DNA from: DASVBE01 sp963770375
Lineage (GTDB): Bacteria; Actinomycetota; Actinomycetes; Streptosporangiales; Streptosporangiaceae
Length of the DNA: 64,000 nucleotides
NCBI GenBank assembly: GCA_963770375.1
Contig: CAVYPM010000022.1
Span: 1 to 64,000 of the forward strand
Direction of reading: 5' to 3'
Position numbers and translations under genes: made by a program. The stretch's first letter is position 1. Each line of letters opens with the position of its first letter. Below are positions 9,182-18,651 of the stretch, in pieces. The notes under the pieces were generated by a model. That model saw only the letters and a list, made by a program, of their open reading frames with translations, ran no database searches and was not told where the DNA came from.

Positions 9182-10455
9182 TCAGCGAGCCATCCTGTCC
9201 AGCCCAGACACCGTCAGGCCGTCGTACCGGGCCAGGTCGGCGCCGGTCACCGCGCCGCAGGCCAGCCCGCGGCGCAGGAACGAGGCCAGCGCCCGGGCCG
9301 TGGCCGGCTCGTCGAGCACACCGCCGCCCGTGCGGCCGGCCGGGCCGGCCAGGTAGCGCGCCAGCCGGGCCGCGGCGGCGTCGAAGCCGTCACGGTAGAA
9401 GCCGAACGTGGCCGCGTACCGGGACGGCAGCTGCGCCGGGTGCAGGTCCCAGCCCTGGTAGAAGCCGCGTTCCAGGCTGCGCCTGACCAGGGCGGCGTGC
9501 TGCTGCCAGGCCGCCCTGACGGCCGGCTTGGTCCCCACCGGCAGCACGTTCAGCGAGCCGTCGCTCACCACCGCGCCGGTGCCCGCCGCGGCCGCCTGCA
9601 TGACCGCCTTGGCGTGGTCCGCGGCCGGGTGGGCCAGGCTCTGGTAGCCGGCCGCGATGCCCAGCGCGGCGGTGTAGTCGTAGGTGCCGAAATGCAGCCC
9701 GACGCAGCGCCCGTCCGCGGCCGCCAGCATCGGCGCGACCAGCGCGGTGCCGTCCGGGCCGAGCACCGCCTGCGGCGTTTCCACCTGGAGCTCCAGGTCC
9801 AGCCGGGGCAGCGCGTACTCGGCTTCCAGCGCGGCGCACAGCCCGGCCATCGCGGCCACCTGGGCCACCGAGGTGACCTTGGGCAGCGTGACCCGGAACC
9901 CGGGCGGCAGGGTGGTCCGGGAGCCTGACGGCTGTGTGGCCTGGGAGCCTGACGGCGGGGCCCCGGCGGCGGCCAGCGTGGCCAGGAACCGGTCCAGCGT
10001 GCGGACCGCCCGGCGGCGGACCGGCTCTTCCAGGCACTTCATCCGCAGCCCGGAGAACGGCGGCGCGGTCCCGGCCGCCACCGCGCCGGCCAGCGCCCGG
10101 GCCGCGGCCGCCGCGGCGTCGTCCTCCTCGTCGTCGGTGTGCGGCCCGTACCCGTCCTCGAAGTCGATCCGGAGGTCCTCGACCGGCTCGCGGGCCAGCT
10201 TGGCGCGGACCAGCTCCTCGACGCTCGCGTCGCAGCGCGGCAGCGGGCCGTGCTCGTCCAGCGCGGCCCGGGCCTGGTCGCCCCACTGGCGGGCGGTATC
10301 CGCGGTGAACTGCCCGGCCGGGACATAGCAGGTGTGCACCGGCTGCCGGCCGGCGGCGGGCCCGGGTAGCGGCGCCGCCGCTGCTCGTCGTCCGCGGCCA
10401 GCGTCCCATCCAGGCTGCGCAGCAGCCCGGTCAGGAACGGGTCGGCGGCCGTCAC
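9182..10455 (-). CDS. DUF6986-type aldolase/citrate-lyase-like TIM-barrel protein; one frameshift
   Basis: About 425 residues, with HpcH/HpaI-like features: RIDFEDGYGPHTDDEEDDAA (metal-binding acidic stretch), LQVETPQAVLGPDG and HFGTYDYTAALG. The N-terminus MTAADPFLTGLLRSL starts at a GTG whose GTGA overlaps the allantoicase stop. The frame changes at about 10351-10366: one base is missing in the run ccgccgccggccggc, after which HTCYVPAGQFTADTARQ continues. In actinobacteria this family often sits with allantoicase, as here, which points to a late step of purine breakdown, possibly on glyoxylate or ureidoglycolate. The reaction is not proven. Confidence 0.75.
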
Positions 10456-11498
10456 GCGAAGAAGTCCCGCTGGTCCACCTGGCTAGCCGTACCCGGCGGC
10501 AGCAGGCTCAGCCACCGCTGCGCCAGCGGGCCGCGGCTGGCGGCCGGGATCACCCCGGGCAGCCGCAGCCGGGAGATGCCGCCGTCCGGGTAGATGTCCA
10601 GCCGGACCAGCCCGGCCGGCGGGGCGGCGGCCAGCCGGAACCGGTGCTCGGTGTCCGGGACCAGCGGGGTCTCCGCGAGCAGCTCGGCGCCGGTCTCGGC
10701 GTCGGTGAGCCGGGCCCGGCCGGGCGCGTTGCCGACGAACCGGGACGTGTCGATGACGGCCTCGTGCAGCACGGCGGGCGCGGCCAGCCGGACCACAAGC
10801 CAGTCGTTGCCGTCGTCCCGGCGCCGCGAGGTCTCCCAGCCGTCCGACATGACCCGGGCCCGGCCGGGGCTGAGCACGTTCGCGGGCGAGGCGTAGAACA
10901 TGTTGCTGCAGTCGGCCACCTGCCCGCCGGCCAGCAGCGCGGCCAGGTCCGGCCGGCCGCCCAGCCAGCGCGGGTCGGGCACGACCTCGCCGTGCACCCG
11001 CAGCCGGGCGACGCCGCCGTCCGGGTAGATGGTCAGCCGCACGTGCGTGACCAGCCGGTCAGGGCCGGTCACGGCCAGCTCGTTGGCGTGGTCGCCGCGC
11101 AGGCCCGCCTTCGGGGCCAGCGGCGACCAGTCCGCGGCGGCCAGCTCCGCCGCGGACGGGTAGCCGAGCACGGTGGTCCCGTCCAGCGCCGCGGCGGGCG
11201 GGTAGTTGCCGGTGAAGTGGGCGGTGTCCACGATCACGCCGCGGACCACGGCCGGCGCGGCCAGCCGGACGATCACCCAGTCGTCGCCGGGCTCGCGGCG
11301 CCGCCGGGTCTCCCAGCCGTCGTAGATCTTCCCGCGCGGCCCGTAGGTAGCCGGGTCCCACTGGGCCGGCCCGGCCGCGATCAGGCTGTGCACGTCGGCG
11401 AAGAACTCGTCGCTGGCGCTCACCACGGACCCGCCCAGGGCCCGGCTGGCCACGTCGGGCAGGCCGCGCCACGCGGGGACGGGGGTGGTTCCGGTCAT
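10452..11498 (-). CDS. alc: Allantoicase
   Basis: A 348-residue enzyme that splits allantoate into ureidoglycolate and urea. It consists of two tandem copies of the allantoicase beta-sandwich fold; each has the GWETRRRR/GWETSRRR and NDWVIVRLAAP-type repeat followed by YPDGGVARLR or YPDGGISRLR. The length is normal for the family. ATG at 11498; its stop overlaps the next start (GTGA). It belongs to the leftward purine operon with allantoinase upstream. Confidence 0.93.
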   Translation of the reverse strand: MTGTTPVPAWRGLPDVASRALGGSVVSASDEFFADVHSLIAAGPAQWDPATYGPRGKIYDGWETRRRREPGDDWVIVRLAAPAVVRGVIVDTAHFTGNYPPAAALDGTTVLGYPSAAELAAADWSPLAPKAGLRGDHANELAVTGPDRLVTHVRLTIYPDGGVARLRVHGEVVPDPRWLGGRPDLAALLAGGQVADCSNMFYASPANVLSPGRARVMSDGWETSRRRDDGNDWLVVRLAAPAVLHEAVIDTSRFVGNAPGRARLTDAETGAELLAETPLVPDTEHRFRLAAAPPAGLVRLDIYPDGGISRLRLPGVIPAASRGPLAQRWLSLLPPGTASQVDQRDFFA

Positions 11499-11537
11499 GC
11501 GCGCCTCCCAGGCGGCCGGGTGAGCTGTCCCGACCGG

Positions 11538-12926
11538 TCATCGGGACCGGCCCGGCCGGACGGCCGGCCAGCCAGATCCGGCTGACCGTGCCGTGCAGGT
11601 CACGGCCGGGTACGGGGTCACCGGGTGCCGGTGCCGCAGCCGGGCCGGGTCCACGGTGAACGTCGCGTCCGGCGCGAACGCGCACAGGTCGGCCCGCAGG
11701 CCGGGCGCGATCGCGCCGCGGTCGGCCAGCCCGGTCAGCCGGGCCGGCGCGGCGGCCATCCAGCGGGCCAGGGCCGGCAGGCCGAGCCCCCGCTGCCGGG
11801 CCTCGGTCCACATCACCGGCAGGCCGAGCTGCAGCGAGGCGATCCCGCCCCACGCCGTCGCCGAAGTCGCCCCCGTCCGAGATCAGCCACAGGTCCAGCG
11901 TGACCGGCAGCCAGGCCAGGTTGGCCTCGAGCTCCGGCCGAGGGCATCCAGCGTCGGGCAGGCCCTTGAGCTCGGGCGGGCACGGCGAGTGGTCGGAGAC
12001 CACGCAGTCGATCGTGCCGTCGCCCAGGCCGTCCCACAGCGCCGCGCGGTTCGCCTCGCCCCTGATCGGCGGGCAGCACTTGAACTGGGTCGCGCCGTCC
12101 GGGATGTCCTTGTCGCGCAGGGTCAGGTAGTGCGGGCAGGTCTCGGCGGTGACCGGCAGTCCCTCGGCCTTCGCCGCCCGGATCAGCGGCAGCGCCTCCG
12201 CGGCGGCCAGGTGCACGATGTGGGTCCGGCACCCGGTCCGCCGGGTCCCGGCCAGCAGCCGCTCGATCGCGCGCACCTCGGCGGCCGGCGGCCGGGACGC
12301 GGCGAAGGCTGGCGTACCGCTGCCCGTGCGCCGGCGGCGCGGCCTCGATCACGCTGCTCGTCCTCGGCGTGCGCGATCAGCAGCCCGCCGAACGACGCGA
12401 TCTCGGTCATCGCCGCGGCCAGCCCGGCCTCGTCCAGCGGCGCGAACTCCGCCACCCCCGACGGGAGGAGGAAGCACTTGAACCCGGTCACCCCGGCGTC
12501 GTGCAGCGGCCGCAGGTCGGCCACGTTGCCCGGCACGGCACCGCCCCAGAACGCCACGTCCACCGCCAGCTGGCCGAGCGCGGCCCGCCGCTTCGTGTCC
12601 AGCGCGGCCACGCTGACCGTCGCCGGGATGCTGTTCAGCGGCATGTCGACGATCGTGGTCACGCCGCCCGCCGCGGCCGCCGCGGTGGCCGTGGCGAACC
12701 CTTCCCAGCCGGTCCGGCCGGGCTCGTTGACGTGCACGTGGCTGTCCACCAGGCCGGGCAGCAGGACCTGGTCGCCGGGCAGGTCAACCGTGCCCGGCGG
12801 CGCGTCCCCGTACCCGGCCACCGCTGTGATCAGGCCGCCGGAGAACAGCACCGTGGCGGGCGACTCCCCGTCCGGTGTCACCACCCGGCGCGCCCGGATC
12901 GCGCCCGCTCCGCTCACCGCGCCCAC
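11538..12926 (-). pseudogene. allB: Allantoinase, reading frame broken at several points
   Basis: Cyclic amidohydrolase converting allantoin to allantoate. Segments lie in three frames: 12926 to about 12357 (GLVDSHVHVNEPGRTGWEGF metal site, TGFKCFLLPSG carboxylated-lysine region, LLIAHAEDE), a short piece to about 12300 (IEAAPPAHGQRYAS), about 12300-11853 (THIVHLAAAEALPLIRAAK, AETCPHYLTL, VVSDHSPC), then 11853-11600 (GGIASLQLGLPVMWTEARQR). A further shift near 11598 would restore GRDLHGTVSRIWLAGRP. A stretch of about 30 residues after PELKG (around 11890-11975) looks longer than in relatives. All catalytic parts survive, so repeated one-base errors are as likely as true decay. It heads the leftward operon with allantoicase. 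Confidence 0.75.
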
Positions 12927-12953
12927 CCCCTCGTCGCCAGGGTATCGGGGGCG

Positions 12954-12984
12954 GGGCCCGCGCCCCCGGAACCGTAATCCTTAA
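12954..12984. repeat. 31-bp dispersed repeat, copy A
   Basis: This stretch recurs at 47609-47639 in inverted orientation with one mismatch. It begins GGGCCCGCGCCCCCGG and ends CCGTAATCCTTAA. Here it fills the gap between the divergent allantoinase and OHCU decarboxylase genes. A shorter relative (ACCGTAATCCT) lies at 22848-22858. Confidence 0.6.
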
Positions 12985-13023
12985 TCAGGAGTCAGCGGGG
13001 CGGCCTGCAATAGGGTCGGGATC

Positions 13024-13531
13024 ATGACCGACGACGAGCGGGCCAGCGTCGCGGTGCTGGACGGGGCCGCAGCCGATGAGGCGGCGGGTCTGCTGCGGCC
13101 GTCCTGCGCCAGCGGGCGGTGGGTGGCCGAGCTGGTCGCCGGGCGGCCGTACCGGAGCCTGGACCGGCTGCTGGCCGCGTCGGACGCCGCGGCCGCCGCG
13201 CTGGGCTGGCCGGACGTCGAGGAGGCGCTGGCCGCGCACCCGCGGATCGGGGCGGGCGGTCGGGGAGCGGGAGGCGGCCTGGTCCCGCGGCGAGCAGGCC
13301 GGGGCGGCGGGCGCGGCCGCGGATGTGCAGGCCGGGCTGGCCGCGGGCAACGCCGAGTACGAGGCCCGGTTCGGGCACGTGTTCCTGATCTGCGCGGCCG
13401 GCCGCAGCGGCGCGGAGATGCTGGCCGAGCTGCGCGCCCGGCTGGGGAATCGCAAGGCCGACGAGCAGCAGGTAGTCCGGCGCGAGCTGGGCGCGATCGC
13501 CCGGCTCCGGCTGGCCAGGACGTTCCGGTAG
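13024..13531 (+). CDS. 2-oxo-4-hydroxy-4-carboxy-5-ureidoimidazoline (OHCU) decarboxylase; one frameshift
   Basis: Third enzyme from urate to S-allantoin. The N-terminal part (SGRWVAELVAGRPYRSLDRL, ALAAHPRIG, with the family histidine in AHPRIG) is in one frame to about 13250. The rest (REAAWSRGEQAGA, EYEARFGHVFLICAAGRS, ELGAIARLRLARTF) is in the next frame. One extra G in the run ggggcggg explains it. Total length would be about 168 residues, normal for the family. It starts the rightward purine operon, 52 bp before uraH. Confidence 0.82.
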
Positions 13532-13582
13532 CGGCAGCGGCGTTCCGGTGGCGGCGGCGCGCCGGCGGGGGAGGATGGCAGC

Positions 13583-13897
<315 letters not shown>

Positions 13898-13901
13898 CGC
13901 C

Positions 13902-15263
13902 GTGACCGGATCAGGCGCCGTCATCATCGACGGCTGTTACGTGGCCTGCGCGGACGAGGCGGGCCGCGAGTTCCCCGCCGGGCACGTGGTGGCGCAGGAC
14001 GGCCGGATCGCGGCGGTGGGCGCGGGGCCCGCCGATGCGGGCCGCTGGCCGGGCGCGACCCGGATCGACGGGGCCGGGCTGCTGGTCACGCCCGGGCTGG
14101 TGAACACCCACCATCACCTGTACCAGTGGATCACCCGGGGGTACGCCACCGACGCGACCCTGTTCGGCTGGCTGACCGCGCTGTACCCGGTCTGGGCGCG
14201 GCTGACGCCGGAGCTGCTGTCCGATGCGGCCGCGGCCAACCTGGCCTGGATGGCGCTGACCGGGTGCACGACCACGATGGACCACCACTACGTGTTCCCC
14301 CGCGACGGCGGTGACCTGCTGGCGGCGGAGATCGAGGCGGCCCGGCGGATCGGGCTGCGGTTCCACGCCACCCGGGGGTCGATGAACCTGGGCCAGTCGC
14401 AGGGCGGGCTGCCGCCGGACTCGCTGGTCGAGTCCCATGACGGGATCCTGGCCGCGTGCCAGGACGCGGTCGGGCGGTGGCATGACCCGGCGCCGGACGC
14501 GATGACCAGGATCGCGCTGGCGCCCTGCTCGCCGTTCTCGGTCACCGGCGAGCTGATGCGCGACTGCGCGGCGCTGGCCCGGGAGCTTGGCGTGCGGCTG
14601 CACACGCACCTGGCCGAGACCAGCGACGAGGAGGCGTACTGCCAGGAGCGGCACGGCATGACCCCGGTGGAGTACGCCGAGTCGCTGGGCTGGCTGGGGC
14701 CTGACGTGTGGCTGGCGCACTGCGTGCACCTGTCGGAGGCGGCGGTGGGCCGGATCGCCTCCACCGGGACCGGGGTGGCGCACTGCCCGACGTCGAACGG
14801 GCGGCTGGGGTCGGGGACGGCGCCGGTGCGCGCGCTGCTGGACGCGGGCGCGGTGGTCGGGCTCGGGGTGGACGGGAACGCGTCGAACGAGTCTGGCCGG
14901 ATGGTCGATGAGCTGCATCAGGCGCTGCTGGCGGCGCGGGTCCTGGCCCAGGGGCCGTCGGTGAGCGCGCGGGAGTGCCTGGCGCTGGCCACCCTGGGCG
15001 GGGCGCGGTGCCTGGGGCGGGCGGCCGAGCTCGGCTCGCTGGAGGCCGGGAAGCTGGCCGACCTGGCGGTGTGGCGGGTTGATCACCTGGCCGGGGCGGG
15101 TATCGCCGATCCGGTGGTGACGCTGGTGTTCGGCGCGCCGGAACTGGAGCACCTGTTCGTCGGCGGGCGGCCGGTGGTTCGTGGCGGCGAGCTGACCACG
15201 GCGGACCCGGCGGCGCTGGCCGCGGCGGCGGCGCGGGCCAGCGCAGTGATTGCGGCGGGCTGA
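13902..15263 (+). CDS. 8-oxoguanine deaminase (amidohydrolase family)
   Basis: A 453-residue metal-dependent deaminase of the TrzN/AtzA-like group. The metal ligands are visible in VNTHHHLYQW (HxH), LHTHLAET, WLAHCVHLSE and GLGVDGNASNE. GCTTTMDHHYVFP is characteristic of 8-oxoguanine and related deaminases found in actinobacterial uric acid clusters. It would yield urate from 8-oxoguanine, feeding directly into the uricase encoded next. Substrate assignment rests on family and position. Confidence 0.88.
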   Translation: MTGSGAVIIDGCYVACADEAGREFPAGHVVAQDGRIAAVGAGPADAGRWPGATRIDGAGLLVTPGLVNTHHHLYQWITRGYATDATLFGWLTALYPVWARLTPELLSDAAAANLAWMALTGCTTTMDHHYVFPRDGGDLLAAEIEAARRIGLRFHATRGSMNLGQSQGGLPPDSLVESHDGILAACQDAVGRWHDPAPDAMTRIALAPCSPFSVTGELMRDCAALARELGVRLHTHLAETSDEEAYCQERHGMTPVEYAESLGWLGPDVWLAHCVHLSEAAVGRIASTGTGVAHCPTSNGRLGSGTAPVRALLDAGAVVGLGVDGNASNESGRMVDELHQALLAARVLAQGPSVSARECLALATLGGARCLGRAAELGSLEAGKLADLAVWRVDHLAGAGIADPVVTLVFGAPELEHLFVGGRPVVRGGELTTADPAALAAAAARASAVIAAG

Positions 15264-15293
15264 GGTTCACCGGCGGATCGGGAAGGGGCGGTC

Positions 15294-16181
15294 ATGGTCA
15301 AGCTGGGCGCTAACCAGTACGGCAAGGCCGAGGTCAGGCTGGTGCGGATCGCGCGGGGCGCGGGCCCGGAGGGCGGCGACCTGATCCGGGACTTCAACGT
15401 GTCGAGCAGCCTGTCGGGGGATCTCGCGGACAGCCACCTGACCGGCGACAACTCGAAGGTGCTGGCCACCGACACGCAGAAGAACACGGTGTACGCGCTG
15501 TCCAGTGACCTGGGGCCGGTGGAGCCGGAGGTGCTCGCGCTGGAGCTGGCCCGGCACTTCGTGGCGAGCCAGAAGGCGATCAAGCGGGCGCGGCTGAAGA
15601 TCGAGGAGTACCCGTGGGAGCCGGTGGGGGCGGCCGGGCACTCGTTCGCCCGGCGCGGCGGGATGATCCGCGGGACGCGGGTGGTGCACGACAAGAAGGC
15701 GGGGACGAGCGTGGTCTCCGGGGTGGACGGGCTGACCGTGCTGAACACGACCCGGTCGGAGTTCTGGGGGTTCCCGCGGGACCCGTACACCACGCTGGCC
15801 GAGACCCAGGACCGGGTGCTGGCCACCGAGGTCAGTGCCTGGTGGCGGTTCCGGTCGGCGGACGGTTTCGACGGGCCCGGCTGGGCGGGGGCGTTCCGCG
15901 CGGCGTGCGGGGCGCTGCTGGCCGCGTTCAGCGAGACGTACAGCTATTCGCTGCAGCAGACCCTGTACGCCATGGGCGAGGCGGTGCTGGGTGCGCTGCC
16001 TGAGGTCTGCGAGGTGCGGCTGGCGCTGCCGAACAAGCACCATTTCCTGGTCGACCTGGCCCCGTTCGGCCGGGAGAACCGCAGCGAGGTGTACTACGCG
16101 GCCGACCGGCCGTACGGCCTGATCGAGGGCACCGTGCTGGCCGACGACGCCCCCGCCGACCCGCTGGCCTGGAGCCCGTGA
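15294..16181 (+). CDS. pucL: Factor-independent urate oxidase (uricase)
   Basis: A 295-residue enzyme oxidising urate to 5-hydroxyisourate with no metal or cofactor. It shows the catalytic lysine in GANQYGKAEVRLVRI, threonine in LATDTQKNTVYAL and histidine in NKHHFLVDL. Length and tandem T-fold halves are normal. Its TGA overlaps the GTG of the next gene, so the cupin protein is translated with it. Confidence 0.95.
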   Translation: MVKLGANQYGKAEVRLVRIARGAGPEGGDLIRDFNVSSSLSGDLADSHLTGDNSKVLATDTQKNTVYALSSDLGPVEPEVLALELARHFVASQKAIKRARLKIEEYPWEPVGAAGHSFARRGGMIRGTRVVHDKKAGTSVVSGVDGLTVLNTTRSEFWGFPRDPYTTLAETQDRVLATEVSAWWRFRSADGFDGPGWAGAFRAACGALLAAFSETYSYSLQQTLYAMGEAVLGALPEVCEVRLALPNKHHFLVDLAPFGRENRSEVYYAADRPYGLIEGTVLADDAPADPLAWSP

Positions 16182-16969
16182 TCTGGCACCTGCTGCCGCT
16201 GGCCCGCTGGCGGGAGGACCCGGGTTCCTGGTGCGTGCCCGGCACCGCCGGCGCCGTGCCGTTCGTGCACGCGTCGCCGGACGAGGCCGTGCTGCTGGCG
16301 GTGGCCAACGCGTTCTACCGGCCGGCCGGGGAGCCCCTGGTGGCGCTGGCCCTGGACGAGGGGCTGATCACCGCGCCGGTCCGGTGGGAGGCGCCGGACC
16401 CGGCGCCGCCGCCGGGGGTTTCTGCGGGGACGCTGTTCCCTCATGTGTACGGCCCGCTGGACCGGGCCGCGGTGACCGGGCTGCGCTACCTGCGTGCGGA
16501 CGTGACGGGCCGCTTCGTGGCGCTGGACGAGCGCCCGCCCACCGCCGAGGCGCTGGATCTGCTGCCGCACCCCGAGGGCGGCTGGTTCCGCCAGACGTGG
16601 GCCACCACGGTGGGGTTCCGGCCGCCCGGCTACCCCGGCGACCGCCCGGCCGCGACCGCGATCTACTTCCTGCTGCCGCCCGGCGCCCGGTCGGCCTGGC
16701 ACGCGGTCCGCTCCGACGAGCTGTGGCTCTACCACTCCGGCAGCCCGCTGCCGCTGCTGCTCGGCGGGTCAGCCGCGGCGGGACCGTGCGGCGAGCCCGA
16801 GGCGGTGACCCTGGGCCCGGACCTGGCCGCCGGCCAGCGCCCCCAGGTCGTCATCCCGGCCGGCCAGTGGCAGTCGGCGGGCCCCGCGGGCCCGGACGAG
16901 ACGCTGGTCAGCTGCGTCGTCTCCCCCGGCTTCGACTTCGCCGACTTCACCACCCCGCCGGCTTCCTGA
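16178..16969 (+). CDS. DUF952-DUF985 (cupin_5) fusion protein
   Basis: A 263-residue protein of two parts. Residues 1 to about 115 resemble DUF952 (IWHLLPLARW at the start, PFVHASPDEAVLLAVAN, FPHVYGPLDRAAV). Residues from about 130 are a cupin_5 domain (DLLPHPEGGWFRQTW, AIYFLLPPGARSAWHAV, PAGQWQSAG, VVSPGFDFADF). The GTG start overlaps the uricase stop. The role is unknown; translational coupling suggests a function in, or a signal for, urate breakdown. Confidence 0.8.
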   Translation: MIWHLLPLARWREDPGSWCVPGTAGAVPFVHASPDEAVLLAVANAFYRPAGEPLVALALDEGLITAPVRWEAPDPAPPPGVSAGTLFPHVYGPLDRAAVTGLRYLRADVTGRFVALDERPPTAEALDLLPHPEGGWFRQTWATTVGFRPPGYPGDRPAATAIYFLLPPGARSAWHAVRSDELWLYHSGSPLPLLLGGSAAAGPCGEPEAVTLGPDLAAGQRPQVVIPAGQWQSAGPAGPDETLVSCVVSPGFDFADFTTPPAS

Positions 16970-17021
16970 GGGGCGGCTGAGCATCCCGGCGGCTGATCCG
17001 GTGGCACCGGGACCGGCAAAT

Positions 17022-17033
17022 GGGTACATACCC
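17022..17033. promoter_or_regulatory. Short palindrome before the aldehyde dehydrogenase
   Basis: GGGTACATACCC (5-bp arms, 2-bp centre) lies 25 bp before the ATG at 17058. It may be an operator or chance; no second copy was seen. Confidence 0.25.
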
Positions 17034-17057
17034 TTTCACGCCCCTCGCCCCGGACGA

Positions 17058-18617
17058 ATGGATCGCTGGATGCCCCTGTCTCTGAAGCCCGGCACCTCGT
17101 GGGACGAGGTCTACACCCGGGCGTGCACGGTCGCACCCGAGGCGTTCGAGGGCGACCGGATCCTTAACCTTCTCGGCGGTGAATGGCAGCGGATCGGCAG
17201 GCCAGGCGATCATGTGACCCCGGTCGACGGCTCGCCGATCCCGGGCCCGTCTCGCGTCGACCATGACCAGGCCGTAGCCGCGGTTTCGCGGGCCGCCGAG
17301 GAGCACAAGGCCTGGGGAGCGGTCGATCTCGACGAGCGGAAGGCGCGGGTCAAGGCCGCCGTGGACGAATTGCGGCGGCACCGTGAGACCCTCGCGATCC
17401 TGCTGGTCTGGGAGATCGGCAAGCCCTGGCGCCTGGCCTGCGCCGACGTCGATCGTGCCCTGGATGGCGCCGACTGGTATCTCGGGGAGATCGAGCGCCA
17501 GCTGAACGGCCGGGCCCCGCTGCACGGCCCGATCAGCAACATCGCCAGCTGGAATTACCCCATGAGCGTGCAGGTGCACTCAGAGCTCGTGCAGGCCCTC
17601 GCCGGGAACGCGGTCGTGGCCAAGACGCCCAGCCAGGGCGGCTTCCACACGCTGACGGTGGCGCACGCCATCATGCGGCGGCAGGGACTGCCGGTCACCC
17701 TGCTGTCCGGGGCCGGCGCAGAGCTGGGCAACGCGCTCATCAGCGGCCCCGGGATCGGCGCGCTCGCCTTTGTCGGCGGGCGCGCCAACGGCCGCAAGGC
17801 CGCGACCACCCTGGCTGATACCGGCAAGCGGCATTTCCTGGAACAGGAGGGTCTCAACGCCTGGGGTATCTGGGACTTCAGCGACTGGGACGGCCTGGCG
17901 GCGCATCTGCGGAAAGGCTTCGAGTACGCCAAGCAGCGCTGTACCGCCTACCCCCGGTACGTCGTCCAGCGGGAGCTGTTCCCCGACTTCCTCCAGGTGT
18001 ACCTGCCCGTCATCCAGTCCCTGCGCTTCGGTCACCCGCTCGCCGTGGAGACCAGCTTCGATCCGTTCCCTGATCTCGACTTCGGTCCCGTTATCCACGC
18101 CAGCAAAGCCGCCGAGCTCCGCGAGCAGTACGCCGCCGCGATCACCGGCGGGGCCATCCCGCTCTACCGCGGCACGCTCTCCGACGGCCGTTTCCTCGAC
18201 GGCCAGGACACCGGCGCCTACGTCGCCCCCGCCAGCGTGCTGGCCCCACCCACCAACTGGGAGCTGCACCACGCCGAGCCGTTCGGGCCCCTGGACAGCG
18301 TCGTCATCGTCGACACCCAGAATGAGCTGCTGGCGGCCATGAACGCGTCGAACGGGTCTCTCGTTGCCTCGATAGCAACCGACGACCCCGGCTTCGCCGC
18401 CCACACCGCCGAGCAACTGCAGGCCTTCAAGGTCGGGATCAACAAGCCGCGCAGCCGCGGCGACCGCGAGGAGACGTTCGGCGGCCGGGGTGCCTCATGG
18501 AAGGGTGCCTTTATCGGCGGCGACCTGCTCGTGCACGCCGTCACCGAGGGCCCAGAAGGCGAGCGCCTCTTCGGGAACTTCCCGACCTACAGCAGCTACC
18601 CCGAGGAACAGCCGTAG
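17058..18617 (+). CDS. Aldehyde dehydrogenase superfamily protein, atypical
   Basis: About 519 residues of NAD(P)-dependent aldehyde dehydrogenase fold. The Rossmann part has SNIASWNYPMSVQVHSEL and NAVVAKTPSQ; the general base region is FLEQEGLNAWGIW in place of the usual LELGGK; the nucleophile cysteine is in EYAKQRCTAYPRYVV; the C-terminal part has HAEPFGPLDSVVIV. It therefore keeps Glu and Cys but departs from the usual signatures, as in NADP-glyceraldehyde-type or delta-1-pyrroline outgroups. The ATG at 17058 is preferred over the GTG at 17001, since the palindrome lies between. Substrate unknown. Confidence 0.75.
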   Translation: MDRWMPLSLKPGTSWDEVYTRACTVAPEAFEGDRILNLLGGEWQRIGRPGDHVTPVDGSPIPGPSRVDHDQAVAAVSRAAEEHKAWGAVDLDERKARVKAAVDELRRHRETLAILLVWEIGKPWRLACADVDRALDGADWYLGEIERQLNGRAPLHGPISNIASWNYPMSVQVHSELVQALAGNAVVAKTPSQGGFHTLTVAHAIMRRQGLPVTLLSGAGAELGNALISGPGIGALAFVGGRANGRKAATTLADTGKRHFLEQEGLNAWGIWDFSDWDGLAAHLRKGFEYAKQRCTAYPRYVVQRELFPDFLQVYLPVIQSLRFGHPLAVETSFDPFPDLDFGPVIHASKAAELREQYAAAITGGAIPLYRGTLSDGRFLDGQDTGAYVAPASVLAPPTNWELHHAEPFGPLDSVVIVDTQNELLAAMNASNGSLVASIATDDPGFAAHTAEQLQAFKVGINKPRSRGDREETFGGRGASWKGAFIGGDLLVHAVTEGPEGERLFGNFPTYSSYPEEQP

Positions 18618-18633
18618 ACCGGAGCCGGCCAGC

Positions 18634-18651
18634 GACGGCGCGGCGGCCGTC
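18634..18651. terminator. Short hairpin between convergent genes
   Basis: GACGGC-N6-GCCGTC lies between the aldehyde dehydrogenase stop and the end of the leftward reductase gene. The stem is only 6 bp and no T run follows. Confidence 0.25.
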